A DNA stretch of 64,000 bases from Gibbula magus (taxonomy: Eukaryota > Mollusca > Gastropoda > Trochida > Trochidae): the NCBI GenBank assembly GCA_936450465.1, contig OW388302.1:63959826-64023825 (forward strand). Direction: 5' to 3'. Both the position numbers and the translations under genes were made by a program. The number at the start of each line of letters is the position of its first letter. Position 1 is the first letter of the stretch. Under the pieces are notes generated by a model. That model was not told the DNA's origin. It saw nothing but the letters and a program-made list of their open reading frames with translations, and ran no database searches. Of this stretch, positions 44,901 through 54,691 are shown piece by piece.

Positions 44901-47900
44901 TACTGGGGGTCTGAAACAAGGACGGTATAACTGTAGCAGTGACGTCTGTGATACTGTGGGTCTGAAACAAGGACGGTATAACTGTAGCAGTGACGTCTGT
45001 GATACTGGGGGTCTGAAACAAGGACAGTATAACTGTAGCAGTGACGTCTGTGATACTGGGGGTCTGAAACAAGGACGGTATAACTGTAGCAGTGACGTCT
45101 GTGATACTGGGGGTCTGAAACAAGGACAGTATAACTGTAGCAGTGACGTCTGTGATACTGGGGGTCTGAAACAAGGACAGTTTAACTGTAGCAGTGACGT
45201 CTGTGATACTGGGGGTCTGAAACAAGGACGGTATAACTGTAGAAGTGACGTCTGTGATACTGGGGGTCTGAAACAAGGACGGTATTACTGTAGCAGTGAC
45301 GTCTGTGATACTGTGGGTCTGAAACAAGGACAGTATTACTGTAGCAGTGACGTCTGTGATACTGGGGGTCTGAAACAAGGACGGTATAACTGTAGCAGTG
45401 ACGTCTGTGATACTGGGGGTCTGAAACAAGGACGGTATAACTGTAGCAGTGACGTCTGTGATACTGGGGGTCTGAAACAAGGACAGTATAAATGTAGCAG
45501 TGACGTATGTGATACTGGGGGTCTGAAACAAGGACAGTATAACTGTAGCAGTGAGGTCTGTGATACTGTGGGTCTGAAACAAGGACAGTATAACTGTAGC
45601 AGTGACGTCTGTGATACTGGGGGTCTGAAACAAGGACGGTATAACTGTAGCAGTGACGTCTGTGATACTGTGGGTCTGAAACAAGGACAGTATAACTGTA
45701 GCAGTGACGTCTGTGATACTGGGGGTCTGAAACAAGGACAGTATAACTGTAGCAGTGACGTCTGTGATACTGGGGGTCTGAAACAAGGACAGTATAAGTG
45801 TAGCAGTGACGTCTGTGATACTGGGGGTCTGAAACAAGGACAGTATAACTGTAGCAGTGACGTCTGTGATACTGGGGGTCTGAAACAAGGACAGTATAAC
45901 TGTAGCAGTGACGTCTGTGATACTGGGGGTCTGAAACAAGGACAGTATAACTGTAGCAGTGACGTCTGTGATACTGGGGGTCTGAAACAAGGACAGTATA
46001 AGTGTAGCAGTGACGTCTGTGATACTGGGGGTCTGAAACAAGGACAGTATAACTGTAGCAGTGACGTCTGTGATACTGGGGGTCTGAAACAAGGACAGTA
46101 TAACTGTAGCAGTGACGTCTGTGATACTGGGGGTCTGAAACAAGGACAGTATAATGGAGCAGTGACGTCTGTGATACTGGGGGTCTGAAACAAGGACGGT
46201 ATAACTGTAGCGGTGACGTCTGTGATACTGGGGGTCTGAAACAAGGACAGTATATCTGTAGCAGTGACGTCTGTGATACTGGGGGTCTGAAACAAGGACA
46301 GTATAACTGTAGCGGTGACGTCTGTGATACTGGGGGTCTGAAACAAGGACGGTATAACTGTAGCAGTGACGTCTGTGATACTGGGGGTCTGAAACAAGGA
46401 CAGTATAACTGTAGCAGTGACGTCTGTGATACTGGGGGTCTGAAACAAGGACGGTATAACTGTACCAGTGACGTCTGTGATACTGGGGGTCTGAAACAAG
46501 GACAGTATAACTGTAGCAGTGACGTCTGTGATACTGGGGGTCTGAAGCAAGGACGGTATAACTGTAGCAGTGACGTCTGTGATACTGGGGGTCTGAAACA
46601 AGGACGGTATAACTGTAGAAGTGACGTCTGTGATACTGGGGGTCTGAAACAAGGACAGTATAACTGTAGCAGTGACGTATGTGATACTGGGGGTCTGAAA
46701 CAAGGACGGTATAACTGTAGCAGTGACGTCTGTGATACTGTGGGTCTGAAACAAGGACAGTATAACTGTAGCAGTGACGTCTGTGATACTGTGGGTCTGA
46801 AACAAGGACGGTATAACTGTAGCAGTGACGTATGTGATACTGGGGGTCTGAAACAAGGACAGTATAACTGTAGAAGTGACGTCTGTGATACTGTGGGTCT
46901 GAAACAAGGACAGTATAACTGTAGCAGTGACGTCTGTGATACTGTGGGTCTGAAACAAGGACGGTATAACTGTAGCAGTGACGTCTGTGATACTGTGGGT
47001 CTGAAACAAGGACAGTATAACTGTAGCAGTGACGTCTGTGATACTGTGGGTCTGAAACAAGGACGGTATAACTGTAGCAGTGACGTATGTGATACTGGGG
47101 GTCTGAAACAAGGACAGTATAACTGTAGAAGTGACGTCTGTGATTCTGTGGGTCTGAAACAAGGACAGTATAACTGTAGCAGTGACGTCTGTGATACTGG
47201 GGGTCTGAAACAAGGACGGTATAACTGTAGCAGTGACGTCTGTGATACTGGGGGTCTGAAACAAGGACGGTATAACTGTAGCAGTGACGTCTGTGATACT
47301 GGGGGTCTGAAACAAGGACGGTATAACTGTAGCAGTGACGTCTGTGATACTGGGGGTCTGAAACAAGGACGGTATAACTGTAGCAGTGACGTCTGTGATA
47401 CTGGGGGTCTGAAACAAGGACGGTATAACTGTAGCAGTGACGTCTGTGATACAAGAGGTATGAAACAAGGACGGTATAACTGTAGCAGTGACGTCTGTGA
47501 TACAAGGGGTCTGAAGCAAGGACGGTATAACTGTAGCAGTGACGTCTGTGATACTGGGGGTCTGAAACAAGGACAGTATAACTGTAGCAGTGACGTCTGT
47601 GATACTGGGGGTCTGAAACAAGGACGGTATAACTGTAGCAGTGACGTCTGTGATACTGGGGGTCTGAAACAAGGACGGTATAACTGTAGCAGTGACGTCT
47701 GTGATACTGGGGGTCTGAAACAAGGACGGTATAACTGTAGCAGTGACGTCTGTGATACTGGGGGTCTGAAACAAGGACGGTATAACTGTAGCAGTGACGT
47801 CTGTGATACTGGGGGTCTGAAACAAGGACGGTATAACTGTAGCAGTGACGTCTGTGATACTGGGGGTCTGAAACAAGGACGGTATAACTGTAGCAGTGAG

Positions 47901-50900
47901 GTCTGTGATACTGGGGGTCTGAAACAAGGACGGTATAACTGTAGCAGTGACGTCTGTGATACAAGGGGTCTGAAACAAGGACGGTATAACTGTAGCAGTG
48001 ACGTCTGTGATACTGGGGGTCTGAAACAAGGACGGTATTACTGTAGCAGTGACGTCTGTGATACTGGGGGTCTGAAAGAAGGACGGTATAACTGTAGCAG
48101 TGACATCTGTGATACTGGGGGTCTGAAACAAGGACAGTATAACTGTAGCAGTGACGTATGTGATACTGGGGGTCTGAAACAAGGACGGTATAACTGTAGC
48201 AGTGACGTCTGTGATACTGTGGGTCTGAAACAAGGACAGTATAACTGTAGCAGTGACGTCTGTGATACTGGGGGTCTGAAACAAGGACAGTATAACTGTA
48301 GCGGTGACGTCTGTGATACTGGGGGTCTGAAACAAGGACGGTATAACTGTAGCAGTGACGTCTGTGATACTGGGGGTCTGAAACAAGGACAGTATAACTG
48401 TAGCAGTGACGTCTGTGATACTGGGGGTCTGAAACAAGGACGGTATAACTGTACCAGTGACGTCTGTGATACTGGGGGTCTGAAACAAGGACAGTATAAC
48501 TGTAGCAGTGACGTCTGTGATACTGGGGGTCTGAAGCAAGGACGGTATAACTGTAGCAGTGACGTCTGTGATACTGGGGGTCTGAAACAAGGACGGTATA
48601 ACTGTAGCAGTGACGTCTGTGATACTGGGGGTCTGAAACAAGGACAGTATAACTGTAGCAGTGACGTATGTGATACTTGGGGTCTGAAACAAGGACGGTA
48701 TAACTGTAGCAGTGACGTCTGTGATACTGTGGGTCTGAAACAAGGACAGTATAACTGTAGCAGTGACGTCTGTGATATTGTGGGTCTGAAACAAGGACGG
48801 TATAACTGTAGCAGTGACGTATGTGATACTGGGGGTCTGAAACAAGGACAGTATAACTGTAGAAGTGACGTCTGTGATACTGTGGGTCTGAAACAAGGAC
48901 AGTATAACTGTAGCAGTGACGTCTGTGATACTGTGGGTCTGAAACAAGGACGGTATAACTGTAGCAGTGACGTCTGTGATACTGTGGGTCTGAAACAAGG
49001 ACAGTATAACTGTAGCAGTGACGTCTGTGATACTGTGGGTCTGAAACAAGGACGGTATAACTGTAGCAGTGACGTATGTGATACTGGGGGTCTGAAACAA
49101 GGACAGTATAACTGTAGAAGTGACGTCTGTGATACTGTGGGTCTGAAACAAGGACAGTATAACTGTAGCAGTGACGTCTGTGATACTGGGGGTCTGAAAC
49201 AAGGACGGTATAACTGTAGCAGTGACGTATGTGATACTGGGGGTCTGAAACAAGGACGGTATAACTGTAGCAGTGACGTCTGTGATACTGGGGGTCTGAA
49301 ACAAGGACGGTATAACTGTAGCAGTGACGTCTGTGATACTGGGGGTCTGAAACAAGGACGGTATAACTGTAGCAGTGACGTCTGTGATACTGGGGGTCTG
49401 AAACAAGGACGGTATAACTGTAGCAGTGACGTCTGTGATACAAGGGGTATGAAACAAGGACGGTATAACTGTAGCAGTGACGTCTGTGATACAAGGGGTC
49501 TGAAGCAAGGACGGTATAACTGTAGCAGTGACGTCTGTGATACTGGGGGTCTGAAACAAGGACGGTATAACTGTAGCAGTGACGTCTGTGATACTGGGGA
49601 TCTGAAACAAGGACAGTATAACTGTAGCAGTGACGTCTGTGATACTGGGGGTCTGAAACAAGGACGGTATAACTGTAGCAGTGACGTCTGTGATACTGGG
49701 GGTCTGAAACAAGGACGGTATAACTGTAGCAGTGACGTCTGTGATACTGGGGGTCTGAAACAAGGACGGTATAACTGTAGCAGTGACGTCTGTGATACAA
49801 GGGGTCTGAAACAAGGACGGTATAACTGTAGCAGTGACGTCTGTGATACTGGGGGTCTGAAACAAGGACGGTATAACTGTAGCAGTGACGTCTGTGATAC
49901 TGGGGGTCTGAAACAAGGACGGTATAACTGTAGCAGTGACGTCTGTGATACTGGGGGTCTGAAACAAGGACGGTATAACTGTAGCAGTGACGTCTGTGAT
50001 ACTGGGGGTCTGAAACAAGGACGGTATAACTGTAGCAGTGACGTCTGTGATACTGGGGGTCTGAAACAAGGACGGTATAACTGTAGCAGTGACGTCTGTG
50101 ATACTGGGGGTCTGAAACAAGGACAGTATAACTGTAGCAGTGACGTCTGTGATACAAGGGGTCTGAAACAAGGACGGTATAACTGTAGCAGTGACGTCTG
50201 TGATACTGGGGGTCTGAAACAAGGACGGTATAACTGTAGCAGTGACGTCTGTGATACTGGGGGTCTGAAACAAGGACGGTATAACTGTAGCAGTGACGTC
50301 TGTGATACTGGGGGTCTGAAACAAGGACGGTATAACTGTAGCAGTGACGTCTGTGATACTGGGGGTCTGAAACAAGGACGGTATAAATGTAGCAGTGACG
50401 TCTGTGATACTGGGGGTCTGAAACAAGGACGGTATAACTGTAGCAGTGACGTCTGTGATACAAGGGGTCTGAAACAAGGACGGTATAACTGTAGCAGTGA
50501 CGTCTGTGATACTGGGGGTCTGAAACAAGGACGGTATAACTGTAGCAGTGACGTCTGTGATACTGGGGGTCTGAAACAAGGACGGTATAACTGTAGCAGT
50601 GACGTCTGTGATACAAGGGGTCTGAAACAAGGACGGTATAACTGTAGCAGTGACGTCTGTGATACTGGGGGTCTGAAACAAGGACGGTATAACTGTAGCA
50701 GTGACGTCTGTGATACTGGGGGTCTGAAACAAGGACGGTATAACTGTAGCAGTGACGTCTGTGATACTGGGGGTCTGAAACAAGGACGGTATAACTGTAG
50801 CAGTGACGTCTGTGATACTGGGGGTCTGAAACAAGGACGGTATAACTGTAGCAGTGACGTCTGTGATACTGGGGGTCTGAAACAAGGACGGTATAACTGT

Positions 50901-53900
50901 AGCAGTGACGTCTGTGATACTGTGGGTCTGAAACAAGGACGGTATAACTGTAGCAGTGACGTCTGTGATACTGGGGGTCTGAAACAAGGACGGTATAACT
51001 GTAGCAGTGACGTCTGTGATACAAGGGGTCTGAAACAAGGACGGTATAACTGTAGCAGTGACGTCTGTGATACTGGGGGTCTGAAACAAGGACGGTATAA
51101 CTGTAGCAGTGACGTCTGTGATACTGGGGGTCTGAAACAAGGACGGTATAACTGTAGCAGTGACGTCTGTGATAATGGGGGTCTGAAACAAGGACGGTAT
51201 AACTGTAGCAGTGACGTCTGTGATACTGGGGGTCTGAAACAAGGACGGTATAACTGTAGCAGTGACGTCTGTGATACTGGGGGTCTGAAACAAGGACGGT
51301 ATAACTGTAGCAGTGACGTCTGTGATACTGGGGGTCTGAAACAAGGACGGTATAACTGTAGCAGTGACGTCTGTGATACTGGGGGTCTGAAACAAGGACA
51401 GTATAACTGTAGCAGTGACGTCTGTGATACTGGGGGTCTGAAACAAGGACAGTATAACTGTAGCAGTGACGTCTGTGATACAAGGGGTCTGAAACAAGGA
51501 CGGTATAACTGTAGCAGTGACGTCTGTGATACTGGGGGTCTGAAACAAGGACGGTATAACTGTAGCAGTGACGTCTGTGATACTGGGGGTCTGAAACAAG
51601 GACGGTATAACTGTAGCAGTGACGTCTGTGATACAAGGGGTCTGAAACAAGGACGGTATAACTGTAGCAGTGACGTCTGTGATACTGGGGGTCTGAAACA
51701 AGGACGGTATAACTGTAGCAGTGACGTCTGTGATACTGGGGGTCTGAAACAAGGACGGTATAACTGTAGCAGTGACGTCTGTGATACTGGGGGTCTGAAA
51801 CAAGGACGGTATAACTGTAGCAGTGACGTCTGTGATACTGGGGGTCTGAAACAAGGACGGTATAACTGTAGCAGTGACGTCTGTGATACTGGGGGTCTGA
51901 AACAAGGACGGTATAACTGTAGCAGTGACGTCTGTGATACTGGGGGTCTGAAACAAGGACGGTATAACTGTAGCAGTGACGTCTGTGATACTGGGGGTCT
52001 GAAACAAGGACGGTATAACTGTAGCAGTGACGTCTGTGATACAAGGGGTCTGAAACAAGGACGGTATAACTGTAGCAGTGACGTCTGTGATACTGGGGGT
52101 CTGAAACAAGGACGGTATAACTGTAGCAGTGACGTCTGTGATACTGGGGGTCTGAAACAAGGACGGTATAACTGTAGCAGTGACGTCTGTGATAATGGGG
52201 GTCTGAAACAAGGACGGTATAACTGTAGCAGTGACGTCTGTGATACTGGGGGTCTGAAACAAGGACGGTATAACTGTAGCAGTGACGTCTGTGATACTGG
52301 GGGTCTGAAACAAGGACGGTATAACTGTAGCAGTGACGTCTGTGATACTGGGGGTCTGAAACAAGGACGGTATAACTGTAGCAGTGACGTCTGTGATACT
52401 GGGGGTCTGAAACAAGGACAGTATAACTGTAGCAGTGACGTCTGTGATACTGGGGGTCTGAAACAAGGACAGTATAACTGTAGCAGTGACGTCTGTGATA
52501 CAAGGGGTCTGAAACAAGGACGGTATAACTGTAGCAGTGACGTCTGTGATACTGGGGGTCTGAAACAAGGACGGTATAACTGTAGCAGTGACGTCTGTGA
52601 TACTGGGGGTCTGAAACAAGGACGGTATAACTGTAGCAGTGACGTCTGTGATACTGGGGGTCTGAAACAAGGACGGTATAACTGTAGCAGTGACGTCTGT
52701 GATACTGGGGGTCTGAAACAAGGACGGTATAACTGTAGCAGTGACGTCTGTGATACTGGGGGTCTGAAACAAGGACGGTATAACTGTAGCAGTGACGTCT
52801 GTGGTACAAGGGGTCTGAAACAAGGACGGTATAACTGTAGCAGTGACGTCTGTGATACTGGGGGTCTGAAACAAGGACGGTATTACTGTAGCAGTGACGT
52901 CTGTGATACTGGGGGTCTGAAAGAAGGACGGTATAACTGTAGCAGTGACGTCTGTGATACTGGGGGTCTGAAACAAGGACAGTATAACTGTAGCAGTGAC
53001 GTCTGTGATACTGGGGGTCTGAAACAAGGACGGTATAACTGTAGCAGTGACGTCTGTGATACAAGGGGTCTGAAACAAGGACGGTATAACTGTAGCAGTG
53101 ACGTCTGTGATACTGGGGGTCTGAAACAAGGACGGTATAACTGTAGCAGTGACGTCTGTGATACTGGGGGTCTGAAACAAGGACGGTATAACTGTAGCAG
53201 TGACGTCTGTGATACTGGGGTTCTGAAACAAGGACGGTATAACTGTAGCAGTGACGTCTGTGATACTGGGGGTCTGAAACAAGGACGGTATAAATGTAGC
53301 AGTGACGTCTGTGATACTGGGGGTCTGAAACAAGGACGGTATAACTGTAGCAGTGACGTCTGTGATACAAGGGGTCTGAAACAAGGACGGTATAACTGTA
53401 GCAGTGACGTCTGTGATACTGGGGGTCTGAAACAAGGACGGTATAACTGTAGCGGTGACGTCTGTGATACTGGGGGTCTGAAACAAGGACAGTATAACTG
53501 TAGCAGTGACGTCTGTGATACTGGGGGTCTGACACGAGGCCAGTATAACTGTAGCAATGACGTCTGTGATACTGGGGATCTGAAACAAGGACGGTATAAC
53601 TGTAGCAGTGACGTCTGTGATACTGGGGGTCTGAAACAAGGACGGTATAACTGTAGCAGTGACGTCTGTGATACTGGGGGTCTGAAGCAAGGACAGTATA
53701 TCTGTAGCAGTGACGTCTGTGATACTGGGGGTCTGAAACAAGGACAGTATATCTGTAGCAATGACGTCTGTGATACTGGGTGTCTGAAACAAGGACAGTA
53801 TAACTGTAGCAGTGACGTCTGTGATACTGGGGTCTGACACGAGGCCAGTATAACTGTAGCAGTGACGTCTGTGATACTGGGGGTCTGACACGAGGCCAGT

Positions 53901-54684
53901 ATAACTGTAGCACGATCTAAGGTTTGTATCCTACGTCCTACAATTACACCATAATCTCAATTTACATTTAAGATCAAGCTGCATTTACGTTTACGTGGTT
54001 AATTCATTATTTACATGTTCACGTCCTTACACCCATCCATATCTTGGATTTGTAGACACCTACGTTTACATCCATACATCAAGATATGTTGAAATCCTCA
54101 GGTCCATTTAAGTCAACTTGATTCTCTCCATTTAGGTAGTTTTCACCAAAAATTCATACTTCTATTTTCGTTGATGTCCACTCTTCGATTCATGTATGCG
54201 TCCTTGTTTCAAATTACACATTCATTTGCGTATATTGTTCTACCCGATTTAACAATGATATTCTTTCTGCCAATTTGATACCTCCATTTAAGTTTATATT
54301 CTCACGTACAGTACGCTTGCGCCCCAACCACATTCTACGTTTGTACTTAAGTTCCATTTCCGTTGATAATGCCGTAGTTCTTGAATACATAGTTGTCTAT
54401 TATACACATCCACTGTCACCATGTCTTCCTAAGAAAAGAAATATATAAAGTAGCTTTACATTTATGCGAATAAAATACGTCATAGATTAAATTAAGAGTG
54501 GGGTGTAAGTTGTCAATACAGACCATGTAGTTAACAACCGGGTGTACTGTCTTTATTAGATAACTGTAAGTTGTTCATACAAACCAAGTATAATGCCAGC
54601 GTCATCAAAGTTCTTGTTGCAATATTCGCCCTCACAGCACGACTGCCACAACGGAATGTCTCTCTTCCTCCTTGTAGCGCAGGC
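38675..54684 (-). CDS. LU(Ly6/uPAR-like)-Thr stalk-Ig domain protein, 3' part of gene
   Basis: Four minus-strand exons agree in phase: 54684-54585 (0 to 1), 42721-42630 (1 to 0), 39792-39561 (0 to 1) and 38952-38675 (1 to stop). They encode the C-terminal half of one three-finger-like LU domain (SCCEGEYCNKN), a complete second LU domain (HCYSC...CYTTMEC then NCRACCNTRENCN), a Thr/Ser-rich stalk and one Ig domain. No transmembrane segment follows the Ig domain, so a secreted product is expected. LU domains are Cys-rich extracellular folds used in binding and signalling; Ig domains mediate recognition. The upstream exons, including the signal peptide and first LU half, lie beyond the window or the 48-bp array. 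No gene name is recognised. Exon joining rests on splice consensus, phase and domain completion. Confidence 0.65.
38931..39190. repeat. ~75-bp tandem repeat (3.5 copies) containing the Ig exon's 3' splice site
   Basis: ACTTGGAGAAACGACCGTAT followed by TGTCTGCAATGTAGATA recurs from about 38931, 39007, 39081 and 39156. Each copy carries, on the minus strand, TCTACATTGCAG followed by the first bases of the exon. The acceptor nearest the exon (38953) is the one that keeps the Ig frame. The next one lies 76 bp upstream and would change the phase. Confidence 0.85.
39191..39560. other. Intron of the LU/Ig gene
   Basis: Unremarkable AT-rich intron sequence between the stalk exon and the repeated acceptor of the Ig exon. 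Confidence 0.5.
39561..39792 (-). CDS. LU-domain C-terminal half plus Thr/Ser stalk exon
   Basis: The acceptor is TTTTTGTTCACAG before 39792 (phase 0) and the donor is GTACGT from 39560 (phase 1). It encodes ACISAGHHLPYGKRATNC, RACCNTRENCNNQFC, then ITTSTMSTESTTVSTTTP and similar. The CC-x4-x-CN ending is the mark of Ly6/uPAR-type domains, and the Thr/Ser-rich stretch looks like an O-glycosylated stalk. The frame stays open past the donor, so a read-through end (stop near 39490) is possible. Confidence 0.65.
40493..40766. mobile_element. TTAA-flanked MITE (piggyBac-type target)
   Basis: TTAA at 40489-40492 and 40767-40770 flanks inverted ends AGGAGCAGTAGCACGTTTTT and (inverse) AGGGCAGTAGCACGTTTTTT. 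The interior is non-coding and has AATGGCCGCCATGCAAT. TTAA duplication is the signature of piggyBac-superfamily transposition. A relative lies at 26330-26617. Confidence 0.7.
41302..41437. mobile_element. Foldback element with ~48-bp arms
   Basis: AAGTATTTCCGTATTGGCCC...CCGTTGTATTG pairs with CAATACAACGG...CAAATACGGAAATACTT around ATCCGAGACGAGACGAAG. Pairing is imperfect in mid-arm. It could form a long hairpin. Its CCGTATTGGCCCAGTT motif recurs in the 20-bp repeat at 41601. Confidence 0.6.
41601..41679. repeat. 20-bp tandem repeat, 4 copies
   Basis: CTCGTATTGGCC starts at 41601, 41621 and 41641, and a CCGTATTGGCCC variant at 41661, exactly 20 bp apart. Confidence 0.85.
42630..42721 (-). CDS. 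LU-domain N-terminal half exon, fused to the edge of the 51-bp array
   Basis: The acceptor TCCTTGTTTCAG ends at 42722 (phase 1) and the donor CAG-GTATGT starts at 42629 (phase 0). It encodes PQYHRRHCYSCAAVADPFFC then YTTMECNSTQ; C-Y-S-C followed by spaced Cys is the usual start of an LU/Ly6 domain. Phases fit both neighbours. The acceptor and the first ~31 bases (through HCYS) are identical to the 51-bp repeat unit. Beyond that point the array reads HCYSYTVLVS and the exon reads HCYSCAAV. The frame is open far into the array. Confidence 0.65.
42691..53911. repeat. Giant 51-bp minisatellite, ~220 copies
   Basis: The unit on the plus strand runs TCTGAAACAAGGACGGTATA, then ACTGTAGCAGTGACGTCTGT and GATACTGGGGG; TCTG landmarks at 42721, 42772, 42823, 42874, 42925, 42976 and 43027 are 51 apart. 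Common variants are GGACGG/GGACAG, ACTGGGGG/ACTGTGGG/ACAAGGGG and TAGCAG/TAGAAG. Rare 50-bp units occur near 43027, 43370, 43520, 43551 and 46151. Right-edge units carry ACACGAGGCC. The unit equals 17 codons, so frames persist: GLKQGRYNCSSDVCDTG on plus, and DPQYHRRHCYSYTVLVS plus two other open frames on minus. It occupies an intron of the LU/Ig gene and ends in its exon. Confidence 0.97.
53912..54584. other. Intron sequence between the 51-bp array and the upstream LU exon
   Basis: Unremarkable AT-rich sequence rich in TTTACATT/TTTACGTT-like words. No exon was recognised. It begins at the weak donor GTTTGT (54584) of the upstream LU exon. Confidence 0.5.
54585..54684 (-). CDS. LU-domain C-terminal half exon (upstream LU domain)
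   Basis: This 100-nt exon is phase 0 to phase 1, the same phase pattern as the homologous exon at 39792-39561. It starts ACATRRKRDIPLWQSCC and continues EGEYCNKNFDDAGIIL. CC-x4-C-N matches the LU domain end, and both homologous exons begin with Ala-Cys after the acceptor. The acceptor is TTATTGTTAAAAG ending at 54685. The donor GTTTGT is weak. A TAA lies in frame just before the acceptor, so this exon cannot extend into the array. Confidence 0.55.
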
Positions 54685-54691
54685 CTTTTAA

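Noticed and set aside
43012..53913. Giant 3633- and 2851-residue minus-strand proteins and the 2365-residue plus-strand protein
   Set aside because: They are the 51-bp minisatellite read in frame. Most frames are open on both strands, and the frame changes at 1-bp deletions without a stop, so openness is not evidence of coding. Only the 42630-42721 exon is supported.
39561..54684. Three-finger toxin
   Set aside because: The Cys pattern belongs to the broad LU superfamily, but the exons are part of a multi-domain protein with a Thr stalk and an Ig domain. Nothing points to a toxin.
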